The position numbers were made by a program, and so were the translations under genes. From assembly GCF_001005295.1 (NCBI RefSeq), contig NZ_LBMK01000001.1, forward strand, positions 498,704 through 562,703: DNA of 64,000 bases. Reading direction: 5' to 3'. Positions 1 through 7,852 of the stretch are shown piece after piece. Positions within the stretch are counted from its first letter, which is position 1, and each line of letters begins with the position of its first letter. The notes under the pieces are model-generated. The model was given only the letters and a program-made list of their open reading frames with translations, had not been told where the DNA came from and made no database searches. The DNA comes from Streptomyces yangpuensis. Its GTDB lineage: Bacteria; Actinomycetota; Actinomycetes; Streptomycetales; Streptomycetaceae.

Positions 1-137
1 GACGGCCGCGCACCCTGGAGGAGATCGGCCGCATCTTCGGCGTGACGCGCGAGCGGATCCGCCAGATCGAGTCCAAGACCCTCAACAAGCTGCGCGACCA
101 CGCCTTCGCCGACCAGCTGCGCGGCTACCTCGACTGA
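1..137 (+). CDS. hrdA: RNA polymerase sigma-70 factor, HrdA-like (C-terminal end only)
   Basis: Only the last 44 codons are present; the gene enters from the left edge (frame starts at base 3) and stops with TGA at 135-137. The peptide is sigma-70 region 4.2: the helix-turn-helix [19 protein letters not shown] that reads the -35 element, followed by the usual short tail ending RGYLD. This motif is shared by all group 1/2 sigma factors (HrdB, HrdA, HrdC, HrdD), so the family is certain but the paralogue is not. HrdA is inferred from the neighbourhood: an ABC exporter pair follows, as I recall downstream of S. coelicolor hrdA, and the tail differs from HrdB. Confidence 0.7.
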
Positions 138-162
138 CGCGGGCACCCGGCCGGAACGGGAA

Positions 163-182
163 GGGCGCCCCGAAGGACGCCC
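163..182. terminator. Short hairpin between convergent genes
   Basis: GGGCGCCC, loop CGAA, GGACGCCC: an 8-bp stem with one mismatch between the sigma factor stop (137) and the convergent ABC gene stop (201). It is GC-rich with no U-tract, which is common for Streptomyces terminators. Confidence 0.45.
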
Positions 183-200
183 CACCCGCTCATGGCCGGC

Positions 201-2123
201 TCAGTCGACCTCGGCGACCGCCTGGGCGAACTGCGCCGCGTACAGCCGGGCATAGGCCCCGCCCGACGCGAGCAGCTCCTCGTGCGTGCCCTGCTCCACG
301 ATCGAGCCGCTCTCCATCACCAGGATCAGGTCGGCGTCGCGGATCGTGGAGAGCCGGTGCGCGATCACGAAGGACGTACGGCCGTGCGCCAGACGCGCCA
401 TCGCCTTCTGGATCAGCACCTCGGTACGGGTGTCCACCGAGCTCGTCGCCTCGTCCAGGACCAGGATCACCGGGTCCGAAAGGAACGCCCGGGCGATGGT
501 GATCAGCTGCTTCTCGCCCGCGCTGACACCCGCGCCCTCGTCGTCCAGCACCGTGTCGTAGCCGTCCGGCAGCGTCCGGATGAAGCGGTCCGCGTGCGCG
601 GCCCGCGCCGCCTCCTCGATCTCGGCGCGCGTGACCTCGCGCGAAGCGCCGTAGGCGATGTTCTCCGCGATGGTCCCGCCGAACAGCCAGGTGTCCTGGA
701 GCACCATGCCGATACCGCCGCGCAGTTCCTCGCGGGTCATCTTGGCGATGTCCACCCCGTCCAGGGCGATCTCCCCGCCCGTGACCTCGTAGAACCGCAT
801 CAGCAGGTTCACCAGGGTGGTCTTGCCGGCGCCCGTCGGGCCGACGATCGCGACCGTGTGGCCCGGCTCCACCGAGAGCGAGAGGTTCTCGATCAGCGGC
901 CGGTCCGGCTCGTAGCGGAAGGCCACCTTGTCGAAGGTGACCTGGCCGCGCAGCTCCTGCGGACGCTCCGGCACATCGGCGTCACGCTCCTGCTCCGGGG
1001 CGTCCAGCAGCTCGTACACCCGCTCCGCCGAGGCGACACCGGACTGCACGAGGTTCGCCATCGACGCGACCTGCGTCAGCGGCATCGAGAACTGCCGCGA
1101 GTACTGGATAAAAGCCTGCACGTCACCGATCGACAGGGTGCCGGAGGCGACCCGGAGCCCGCCGACCACCGCGATCAGCACGTAGTTGATGTTCGAGATG
1201 AAGAACATCACCGGCTGCATGATGCCGCTGACCAGCTGCGCCTTGAACGAGGCCCGGTACAGCGCCTCGTTCTGCTCGGCGAAGAGCGCCGCGGACTCCT
1301 TCTGCCGGCCGAAGACCTTGACCAGGTTGTGCCCGGAGTACATCTCCTCGATGTGGGCGTTGAGCGTGCCGGTCGTCTTCCACTGCTCCACGAACTGCGG
1401 CTGCGACTTCTTGCCGATCTTCGCCGCGACGTAGACCGAGACCGGTACGGTCCCCACCGCGACCAGCGCCAGCAGCGGCGAGATCCAGAACATCATCGCC
1501 AGCACGCCGACGATGGTCAGCAGCGAGTTCAGCAGCTGCCCCATCGTCTGCTGGAGCGTCTGGCCGATGTTGTCGATGTCGTTCGTGGCCCGGCTCAGCA
1601 CCTCGCCGCGCTTCTGCTGGTCGAAGTACGACAGCGGCAGCCGCGACAGCTTCGCCTGGAGCTCCTCGCGCATCCGGTACAGGGTGCCGTTCATGACGTG
1701 GTTCGACAGCCGGGTCGCGACCAGCATCAGCAGCCCCGCCAGGGTGAAGACCACCAGCGCCCAGACCGCCACGACCCCGACGGCACCGAAGTCGATGCCC
1801 TGGCCCGGGGTGAAGTCGGTGCCGGACAGCATGTCCGCCATGCCCTCGTCGCCGCGGGCGCGCATCCCGTCCAGCGCCTGCTGCTTGGTCACACCGGCCG
1901 GCATCTCCCGGCCGACGATCCCCGCGAAGACCAGGTCGGTCGCCTCGCCGAGGATCTTCGGTCCGACGACCGCGCAGGCGACGCTGCCGACGACGGCCAG
2001 GACCATGCCCCACAGCTTGGTCCGGTCCTGCGCGAGCCGGGCCAGCAGCCGCCTGCCCGATCCCCTGAAGTCCAGGGACCGCTGGGCCGGTCCCATCATC
2101 ATCCGTCCTCCGGGCCCGCTCAT
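201..2123 (-). CDS. ABC exporter half-transporter, catalytically complete subunit
   Basis: A 640-residue half-transporter of the multidrug/lipid exporter type: N-terminal six-helix ABC membrane domain (about residues 40-350), C-terminal nucleotide-binding domain. The NBD has Walker A GPTGAGKTT, signature VSAGEKQ, Walker B ILVLDEATSS with the catalytic Glu, and the switch His in IAHRLS. Its start overlaps the stop of the upstream gene by 4 bp (ATGA, 2120-2123), so the two are translationally coupled and probably form a heterodimer. The partner has a degenerate site, so this subunit carries the Walker B glutamate and switch histidine. The substrate cannot be read from sequence; drug or lipid export is the family expectation. 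Confidence 0.88.
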   Translation of the reverse strand: MSGPGGRMMMGPAQRSLDFRGSGRRLLARLAQDRTKLWGMVLAVVGSVACAVVGPKILGEATDLVFAGIVGREMPAGVTKQQALDGMRARGDEGMADMLSGTDFTPGQGIDFGAVGVVAVWALVVFTLAGLLMLVATRLSNHVMNGTLYRMREELQAKLSRLPLSYFDQQKRGEVLSRATNDIDNIGQTLQQTMGQLLNSLLTIVGVLAMMFWISPLLALVAVGTVPVSVYVAAKIGKKSQPQFVEQWKTTGTLNAHIEEMYSGHNLVKVFGRQKESAALFAEQNEALYRASFKAQLVSGIMQPVMFFISNINYVLIAVVGGLRVASGTLSIGDVQAFIQYSRQFSMPLTQVASMANLVQSGVASAERVYELLDAPEQERDADVPERPQELRGQVTFDKVAFRYEPDRPLIENLSLSVEPGHTVAIVGPTGAGKTTLVNLLMRFYEVTGGEIALDGVDIAKMTREELRGGIGMVLQDTWLFGGTIAENIAYGASREVTRAEIEEAARAAHADRFIRTLPDGYDTVLDDEGAGVSAGEKQLITIARAFLSDPVILVLDEATSSVDTRTEVLIQKAMARLAHGRTSFVIAHRLSTIRDADLILVMESGSIVEQGTHEELLASGGAYARLYAAQFAQAVAEVD

Positions 2124-3853
2124 GCGGCCTCCGCCTCCGTCAGCTGGGAGAGCACGATCTCCCGGTAGGTCTCGTTGCCGGCCATGAGCTCGTGGTGGCG
2201 TCCCTCACCCACGACCTGCCCCTCGTCCAGGACGATGATCCGGTCGGCGTCGCGGATCGTCGCGACCCGCTGGGCGACGATGACCACGGTCGCGTCCTCG
2301 GTCTCGCGGGCGAGCGCCGCGCGCAGCGCCGCGTCCGTCGCGTAGTCCAGGGCCGAGAAGGAGTCGTCGAAGAGATAGATCTCCGGGCGCTGGACCAGCG
2401 TGCGGGCGATGGCCAGACGCTGGCGCTGGCCGCCGGAGACGTTGGTGCCGCCCTGGGTGACGGGGGCCTGAAGGCCGCCCTCCAGTGCCGCGACGAACTC
2501 CCTGGCCTGGGCCACCTCCAGGGCCTGCCACAGCTCTTCGTCGCTGGCGTCCGGGCGCCCGTAGCGCAGGTTGGAGGCGACGGTGCCGGAGAACAGGTAG
2601 GGCTTCTGCGGCACCATGCCGACCGTCTTCGCCAGCAGTTCGGGGTCGATCCGGCGTACGTCCTCGCCGTCGACGAGCACCTCTCCGCCGGTCGCGTCGA
2701 ACAGCCGGGGGACCAGCCCCAGGAGCGTGGACTTGCCGCTTCCGGTGGAGCCGATCACCGCCGTGGTCTCGCCGGGGCGGGCCAGCAGGTCCACGCCGCG
2801 CAGGACCGGGGCCTCGGCGCCCGGGTAGCGGAAGTCGGCGCCGCGCAGCTCCAGGACGCCGCGGCGGGTGAGTTCGCGCACCGGGTCGGCGGGCGGGACG
2901 ACGCTGGACTCGGTGTCCAGCACCTCCTGGATGCGCTCGGCGCAGACCTCGGCCCGCGGCACCATCATGAACATGAAGGTGGCCATCATCACGGCCATGA
3001 CGATCTGCATCAGGTAGGCCAGGAAGGCCGTCAGCTGGCCGATCTCCATGCCGCCGCTGTCGACGCGCATCGCGCCGAACCAGATCACGGCGACGCTGGA
3101 GATGTTCACGACCAGGATCACGGTCGGGAACATGAGCGCGAGGAGCCGGCCCGAGGCGAGCGAGACGCCGGTGAGGTCGGCGTTGGCCTCGCGGAAACGG
3201 TCCTTCTCGTAGTCGTCGCGGACGAAGGCGCGGATCACCCGGTTGCCGGTGATCTGCTCGCGCAGCACCCGGTTCACGGTGTCCAGGCGGTCCTGCATCC
3301 GGCGGAACAGCGGCCGCGTCCTGAAGACGATGGCGCCGACCGAGATCCCGAGCACGGGCACCACGGCCAGCAGGACGCCCGACAGCCGCACGTCCAGCGA
3401 GAGCGCCATGGCGATGCCGCCGACGCACATGATCGGCGCCGAGACCATCAGGGTGAAGGTCATCAGCACCAGCATCTGGACCTGCTGGACGTCGTTCGTC
3501 GTACGGGTGATCAGGGACGGGGCACCGAAATGGCCCAGCTCACGGGCGGAGAAGCTCTGCACCCGGTCGAAGACACCGGCCCGGATGTCGCGCCCGACGG
3601 CCGCGGCCGTGCGGGCGCCGTAGTAGACGGCTCCCACGTTGCAGACGAGCTGGACGAGCGAGACACCCAGCATCAGCGCGCCGAAGCGCAGGATGTAGCC
3701 GGTGTCGCCGTTGACGACACCGTTGTCGATGATGTCGGCGTTCAGGGTGGGCAGGTAGAGGCTGGCGCTGGTCTGCAGGAGTTGCAGCAGGACCAGCGCC
3801 GCGACGGGTTTCCGGTACGGACCCAGATGGGTCCGCAGAAGTCGTATGAGCAC
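2120..3853 (-). CDS. ABC exporter half-transporter, degenerate-site subunit
   Basis: A 577-residue partner of the next gene, with the same architecture. Walker A GSTGSGKST and signature VSGGQRQ are intact. Walker B reads IYLFDDSFSALD (Asp where the catalytic Glu should be) and the switch His is Gln (VAQRVATIRDAD). This pairing is typical of asymmetric heterodimeric exporters such as TM287/288. I place the start at the GTG at 3853 (VLIRLLRTHLGPYR), which has GGAG 7 nt upstream. A longer frame up to 3946 exists but adds a basic non-homologous-looking leader. The upstream region 3854-4006 should hold the operon promoter; no clear element was identified. Confidence 0.86.
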   Translation of the reverse strand: MLIRLLRTHLGPYRKPVAALVLLQLLQTSASLYLPTLNADIIDNGVVNGDTGYILRFGALMLGVSLVQLVCNVGAVYYGARTAAAVGRDIRAGVFDRVQSFSARELGHFGAPSLITRTTNDVQQVQMLVLMTFTLMVSAPIMCVGGIAMALSLDVRLSGVLLAVVPVLGISVGAIVFRTRPLFRRMQDRLDTVNRVLREQITGNRVIRAFVRDDYEKDRFREANADLTGVSLASGRLLALMFPTVILVVNISSVAVIWFGAMRVDSGGMEIGQLTAFLAYLMQIVMAVMMATFMFMMVPRAEVCAERIQEVLDTESSVVPPADPVRELTRRGVLELRGADFRYPGAEAPVLRGVDLLARPGETTAVIGSTGSGKSTLLGLVPRLFDATGGEVLVDGEDVRRIDPELLAKTVGMVPQKPYLFSGTVASNLRYGRPDASDEELWQALEVAQAREFVAALEGGLQAPVTQGGTNVSGGQRQRLAIARTLVQRPEIYLFDDSFSALDYATDAALRAALARETEDATVVIVAQRVATIRDADRIIVLDEGQVVGEGRHHELMAGNETYREIVLSQLTEAEAA

Positions 3854-4006
3854 GCGCAGGCTCCGGTCGGCACGATCGAGGGGGTTCAACCCATCTTCGG
3901 CCAATCGGCCCGACGATCCCCACCGGATTTCGCAAAGGCCGGTCAAAAGGACCAGCCGCGCGGCGCGGGTCCTACGACCCCCGCGCCCGCCCGGATCCGG
4001 CGGCGC

Positions 4007-5455
4007 TCAGAACGCCCCGGGGTGGATCTGCTCCCGCGTCGCCGCGTACTGCTGGCGCACGCCCTGCCAGGCCGCGAAGTCCTCGCCCGGCTCGAAGACC
4101 TGGGCCGCGGGGGCCGGCCAGACCGGCGGGGTGTGCGGCGCCAGGGTGCCCTGCGCCACACCGAGGGCCCAGGCAGCCTGGCGGGCCGCGCCCAGCGCCG
4201 CGTAGTCCGCCGGCGCGGGCACGACGACCTGGGTCCCGAACAGCCCGGGGGCCGCGGCCTGCACGGCGGGCAGCTCGGCGGCCGCGCCCAGCAGGAACAC
4301 CCGGCGGATCTCGACCCCGCGCGAACGCAGCACGTCGAGGGCGTCCACCAGCCCGCACAGCATGCCCTCGAAGGCCGCCCGGGCCAGGTGCTCGGGCTTC
4401 ATCGAGTCCCGGCGCAGCCCGGTGAGGGTTCCGGCGGCGAGCGGCAGGTTCGGCGTCCGCTCACCCTCCAGGTACGGCAGGAGCACCAGGCCGTGCGCGC
4501 CCGGCGTGGACTTCAGCGCGAGCTCGGACAGCCCCCCCAGGTCGGTGCCGAGCAGCTCGGCGGTGCCGCGCAGGGCCCGGACGGCGTTGGAGGTGTTCAC
4601 CACGGGCAGGTGCATGCCGCTGGCGTCGGCCAGCGAGGTGATCAGCCCGCCCGGCTCCGACAGTGCCTCGTGGTGCACCGCCATCACCGAACCGGAGGCA
4701 CCGAGGGAGACCACCGCGTCGCCGTGGCCCAGCCCCAGGCCGAGGGCCGCGGCCATGGTCTCGCCGGTACCGGCGGAAATCAGCAGCCCCTCGGGCGTGG
4801 TCCCGGCTGCGTCGGCCGGGCCGAGGACCTCCGGCAGCAGGGCCCGGTGCCCGAGCGCCAGCTCCACCAGATCGGGCCGCCAGGCTCCGGCGGCCGCCGA
4901 CCAGTAGCCGGTTCCCGAGGCGCCGCCGCGGTCGGTGGTACGCCGGGCCGGGCGGCCCAGCAGCTGCCAGACCAGCCAGTCGTGCGGCGACATCAGCACG
5001 GCCACCCGGCGGGCCGCCTCGGGCTCGGTGCGGGCCAGCCAGGCCAGCTTCGCGACGGGCTGCGCGGAGTGCGGGACCGAGCCCACCGCCTCGGCCCAGG
5101 CGTGCCGCCCGCCGAGTGCCTCGGTGAGGTCGACGGCCGCGACCTGGCCGCGCTTGTCGTTGCCGACGAGGGCCGGGCGCACCAGCGCGCCCTGCGGGTC
5201 CAGCGGCAGCAGGGCGTGCTGCTGCGCGGAGACACCGATGGCCTGGACGCCCTCCAGGATCCCGCCGCCGGCGGCCTCGCCGAGCGAGAGCAGCCAGGCC
5301 TGCGGGTCGGTGTCGTGAGGGCTGGCGCCGTCGGGTTCGCCCACGGGCTGCGGATGGGGTGCGTACCCCTGGCGCAGCACGGCGCCGGTCTCGGTGTCAC
5401 AGACGACGATGCGTGTGAACGCGGAAGAGCTGTCCAGCCCGGCGACTATCCCCAT
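4007..5455 (-). CDS. xylB: FGGY-family carbohydrate kinase, xylulokinase-like
   Basis: A 482-residue sugar kinase that would phosphorylate a ketose (D-xylulose in the named family) for the pentose phosphate pathway. It opens with the phosphate-binding hairpin GIVAGLDSSSAFTRI, followed by GVSAQQHALLPLD and the VGNDKR substrate loop. A C-terminal region includes LGASGSVMAV and a LLPYLEGERTPNLP stretch common to xylulokinases. Where canonical XylB has a GGGDNAA-like catalytic-Asp motif, this protein reads SAGTGETMAAALG, with Glu in place of Asp, so substrate or activity may differ. It is transcribed alone; no pentose isomerase or sugar transporter is adjacent. Confidence 0.78.
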   Translation of the reverse strand: MGIVAGLDSSSAFTRIVVCDTETGAVLRQGYAPHPQPVGEPDGASPHDTDPQAWLLSLGEAAGGGILEGVQAIGVSAQQHALLPLDPQGALVRPALVGNDKRGQVAAVDLTEALGGRHAWAEAVGSVPHSAQPVAKLAWLARTEPEAARRVAVLMSPHDWLVWQLLGRPARRTTDRGGASGTGYWSAAAGAWRPDLVELALGHRALLPEVLGPADAAGTTPEGLLISAGTGETMAAALGLGLGHGDAVVSLGASGSVMAVHHEALSEPGGLITSLADASGMHLPVVNTSNAVRALRGTAELLGTDLGGLSELALKSTPGAHGLVLLPYLEGERTPNLPLAAGTLTGLRRDSMKPEHLARAAFEGMLCGLVDALDVLRSRGVEIRRVFLLGAAAELPAVQAAAPGLFGTQVVVPAPADYAALGAARQAAWALGVAQGTLAPHTPPVWPAPAAQVFEPGEDFAAWQGVRQQYAATREQIHPGAF

Positions 5456-5494
5456 GCGGAGAATTCTGCCGCACGCGGGGCCGGTCCTGACCGT

Positions 5495-5535
5495 CCCGGA
5501 GCCCCTGAAACCACATGGGTCCCAGGGGCTCCGGG
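5495..5535 (-). terminator. Hairpin terminator after YtxH-like gene
   Basis: A perfect 13-bp stem (5495-5507 with 5523-5535, arm CCCGGAGCCCCTG) and a 15-nt loop, lying just beyond the stop of the minus-strand gene that ends at 5555 and before the kinase start. Confidence 0.6.
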
Positions 5536-5554
5536 TACGGCGGCCGGTGACGCA

Positions 5555-5860
5555 TCAGGTGTTGCTGGTGCCCCAGTCGTCGTCGCCGACCCCGCCACCC
5601 GTACGGCCGCGCAGTCCGGGCACCCGCCGGGCGAGCGATTCCGGCACGGCGCCGCCGGCCCTCTCGCTCACCACGGCGAAGGCCTTCCCGGCGTACTCCC
5701 GGCCGGTGTGGCCGGCGCTCTCGGCGGCGTTGCGCACCGCCGGGTTCTGCGCGATCTGCCGGGCGGACTTCTTGAGCTGCTCGTAGCGCTCGCGCCCGGC
5801 CCGGCTTCCGAGCACGTACCCGAGGGCCAGTCCGACCACGAACGTGACCTTGTACCGCAT
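5555..5860 (-). CDS. YtxH-like small membrane protein
   Basis: 101 residues. The N-terminus MRYKVTFVVGLALGYVLGSRAGRERYEQLKK is one short membrane helix followed by a basic Arg-Lys helix, the pattern of YtxH-type stress-associated proteins. The rest is a polar helical region (AESAGHTGREYAGKAFAVVSE) and a Gly-rich tail ending DDDWGTSNT. An in-frame GTG three codons upstream (5869) abuts its only purine-rich stretch, whereas the ATG at 5860 has AAGG at a normal 9-nt spacing, so I use the ATG. Function is unknown; membrane association is the only supported statement. Confidence 0.72.
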   Translation of the reverse strand: MRYKVTFVVGLALGYVLGSRAGRERYEQLKKSARQIAQNPAVRNAAESAGHTGREYAGKAFAVVSERAGGAVPESLARRVPGLRGRTGGGVGDDDWGTSNT

Positions 5861-6005
5861 GCCTGTCACCCTTCGTCGTGTGGTGCCCGGCCTGCTGCCG
5901 ATACCGATTGGCGGAGCACCCCCCTGCTTGCGCTAATCTATGTCTCGCAACGGGCGCTCGCCCCCCGGCAAGGCCGGAGGTGGGCCGTTCGATGCAACGC
6001 AGCAA

Positions 6006-6078
6006 TCCCCTGTAGCTCAATTGGCAGAGCAGCCGGCTGTTAACCGGCAGGTTACTGGTTCGAGTCCAGTCGGGGGAG
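6006..6078 (+). tRNA. tRNA-Asn (GTT), copy 1
   Basis: A 73-nt cloverleaf: acceptor TCCCCTG pairs with CGGGGGA, D-arm GTAGCTCAATTGGCAGAGC, anticodon loop CTGTTAACC giving anticodon GTT, T-arm ACTGG-TTCGAGT-CCAGT, discriminator G. CCA is not encoded. The next tRNA starts 6 nt downstream, so the two are co-transcribed. Confidence 0.96.
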
Positions 6079-6083
6079 CGCAG

Positions 6084-6156
6084 TCCCCTGTAGCTCAATT
6101 GGCAGAGCATTCGGCTGTTAACCGGAGGGTTGCTGGTTCGAGTCCAGCCGGGGGAG
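6084..6156 (+). tRNA. tRNA-Asn (GTT), copy 2
   Basis: A second 73-nt tRNA-Asn with identical acceptor arm and anticodon GTT. It differs from copy 1 at scattered positions: after the D-arm (AGCATTCGG against AGCAGCCGG), after the anticodon stem (GGAGG against GGCAG), and in the T-stem (GCTGG/CCAGC). This is an ancient tandem duplication, not a recent copy. CCA is not encoded. Confidence 0.96.
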
Positions 6157-6161
6157 CAAGG

Positions 6162-6195
6162 AGAAGAGGACCCTACGGGGTCCTCTTCTGTCTTT
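6162..6195 (+). terminator. Intrinsic terminator of the tRNA-Asn pair
   Basis: AGAAGAGGACCC, loop TACG, GGGTCCTCTTCT (perfect 12-bp stem, 6162-6189), then GTCTTT. It lies 5 nt after the second tRNA-Asn. Confidence 0.85.
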
Positions 6196-6341
6196 GTCGC
6201 CCGTTCCGGGAACCGGGCAGGCCTCAGCGCGGTCTCTCTGAGCAGACGAAGCCGATCATGCGAGGCATCCGAAGCAGGAGATCGTATGAGCGGCTATGCT
6301 GCGGCAGACGGCGCGCACACGTGTACGCGCCACGCCGTGAA

Positions 6342-6415
6342 GGGGCGGTAGCTCAGCCGGTTAGAGCAGCGGACTCATAATCCGTCGGCCGTGGGTTCGA
6401 GTCCCACCCGCCCCA
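6342..6415 (+). tRNA. tRNA with CAT anticodon (Ile2 or elongator Met)
   Basis: A 74-nt cloverleaf: acceptor GGGGCGG with CCGCCCC, D-arm GTAGCTCAGCCGGTTAGAGC, anticodon stem-loop GCGGACTCATAATCCGT (anticodon CAT), T-arm GTGGG-TTCGAGT-CCCAC, discriminator A, no encoded CCA. It has a 1-72 G-C pair, so it is not the initiator. CAT tRNAs are either elongator Met or Ile2 (C34 converted to lysidine by TilS); sequence alone does not settle which. Confidence 0.92.
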
Positions 6416-6419
6416 CCGC

Positions 6420-6464
6420 AAGCCGCAGGTGCAGAAACGATTGCACCTGCGGCTTCGGCGTTTT
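6420..6464. terminator. Bidirectional terminator
   Basis: A 14-bp perfect stem (6420-6433 with 6442-6455, arm AAGCCGCAGGTGCA) and an 8-nt loop, followed by CGGCGTTTT. It sits between the CAT tRNA and the convergent ligase gene (stop at 6480), so it likely serves both. Confidence 0.85.
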
Positions 6465-6479
6465 CCGGGGAGCGCCCGG

Positions 6480-7637
6480 CTAGAAGTCCTCCGTTTCGTC
6501 CACGAGGTGGCGCAGGACGTCCGTCAGGTCCTGGCGGCGGGCGTAGGCCGTGCGCTGGCGGTGGGCGCCCGAGCCGTCACGCAGGAGCCCGGCGAGGGTC
6601 TTGGCGGCGTGGTCCAGGTCGCCGGCGGCGGCCAGTTCCGGGGCGACCAGGTCCAGCAGGGCCTCCGCGAGGTCGGCCGCCGGGAGTTCCGTGCCCGTGT
6701 ACGGGTCGAGGCCGAAGCCCTCCAGGCCGTCGTGGGCGGCCCGCCAGCGCGCGAGGCGCAGTACGTCGTCCCGTACGGCCGGCTCCGGACGCTGTTCGGC
6801 GATCTCGCGGAGCGCCGTGGCCACCAGCGCGCGGGCCAGTTCGGCCTGGAGGACCGCCGAGTCGACGCCCGGGGACATGTCCGGTGCGCGGAACTCCAGC
6901 GTCGGCCAGTGCCCGGAGGGCCGGAGGTCCCAATAGACCATCTTGGTGTCCAGGGCCGCCCCGGAGCCGAGCAGGGTCTGCACGGAGCGTCGGAAGTGGG
7001 CCGTGGACGTGAAGTGCGGAGGCGGGCCCGCCGAGGGCCACCCGGACCAGGCCATCGCCCGCCAGCTGCAGTGACCGGTGTCGCGGCCGCCCCAGAACGG
7101 CGAGTTGGCGGCCAGCGCGATCAGCGTGGGCAGCCATGGTCTGATCCGGTTGGACACCGCCACCGCCGTGTCCACGTCGAGCGTGCCGATGTGGACGTGG
7201 CGGCCGCAGCTGACCAGGGTGTCGGTGAGCGCGCCGAAGCGGCGGTGCTGCTCGCGCTGGCGCGGCTCGTCATCCGTCAGGTGCAACGGCCCGTCGACCG
7301 CGACGACCGGCGAGGGCGCGGCCAGGAGCCGGCAGCCGTGGGCGCGGGCCGCCCGGCCGAGGGTGCGCCGCAGCGCGGCGAGCTCGGCGCGCAGCGAGGA
7401 CGCCGAGTCGGCGACCGGGGTGGATATCTCCACCTGGTAGCGGGTGGCCTCGGGATGCATCTCGCCCGGCAGCCCGGCGGCCGTCGCCAGGACCAGCGGG
7501 GCGGCGGGGACCACCCGGAGGGTGCGGGCGTCGACGAGCAGGAACTCCTCCTCGACGCCGACGGTGAGGGGAACGGTGGGGCGCACCGTGTTCTGCGTCG
7601 TGCCGGTGCTCGTGGTGCTGTTGCCAGGATCGATCAC
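6480..7637 (-). CDS. Carboxylate-amine ligase, YbdK / GCS2 family
   Basis: A 385-residue glutamate-cysteine-ligase-like enzyme of the YbdK type, which ligates a carboxylate (glutamate in tested members) to an amine at ATP cost. Visible features are VGVEEEFLLVD near residue 27, YQVEISTPV, a metal/substrate motif CGRHVHIG, and DLRPSGHWPTLEFRAPDM, all standard for the family. The GTG start at 7637 has GGGAGG 5 nt upstream. The first 20 residues (Ser/Thr-rich) are a non-conserved leader. Mycothiol rather than glutathione is the actinomycete thiol, so the true product is unclear. It stands as a single gene, with a shared terminator downstream. Confidence 0.82.
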   Translation of the reverse strand: MIDPGNSTTSTGTTQNTVRPTVPLTVGVEEEFLLVDARTLRVVPAAPLVLATAAGLPGEMHPEATRYQVEISTPVADSASSLRAELAALRRTLGRAARAHGCRLLAAPSPVVAVDGPLHLTDDEPRQREQHRRFGALTDTLVSCGRHVHIGTLDVDTAVAVSNRIRPWLPTLIALAANSPFWGGRDTGHCSWRAMAWSGWPSAGPPPHFTSTAHFRRSVQTLLGSGAALDTKMVYWDLRPSGHWPTLEFRAPDMSPGVDSAVLQAELARALVATALREIAEQRPEPAVRDDVLRLARWRAAHDGLEGFGLDPYTGTELPAADLAEALLDLVAPELAAAGDLDHAAKTLAGLLRDGSGAHRQRTAYARRQDLTDVLRHLVDETEDF

Positions 7638-7852
7638 TACGCCTCCCTGGACATACGCGTCTTTTCATCATGAGCTGAACACGAGGGGAGGAGCGCGCGG
7701 CGAATCAGTCAAATGTCCGGTGATAGTGGCGAGTTACCGGCAACGAGCCGCTCGCGCCGGGAGCCCGGAGCAGGATGGGGCCACTGTTGCCGGTGGGTGA
7801 AGCGGGCGGGCGCACCCTGGGGGCGCCGACGGGCCGGTGCTTATCATCCGAT

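Noticed and set aside
2192-6043. Very long open frame on the plus strand opposite the ABC and kinase genes
   Set aside because: The complementary strand encodes clear ABC transporter and FGGY motifs; the frame is a by-product of GC-rich third positions and shows Arg/Gly/Asp-rich composition without motifs.
6006-6415. tRNA cluster as an integration site for a mobile element
   Set aside because: No integrase, no partial tRNA copy and no att-like direct repeat seen in the flanks.
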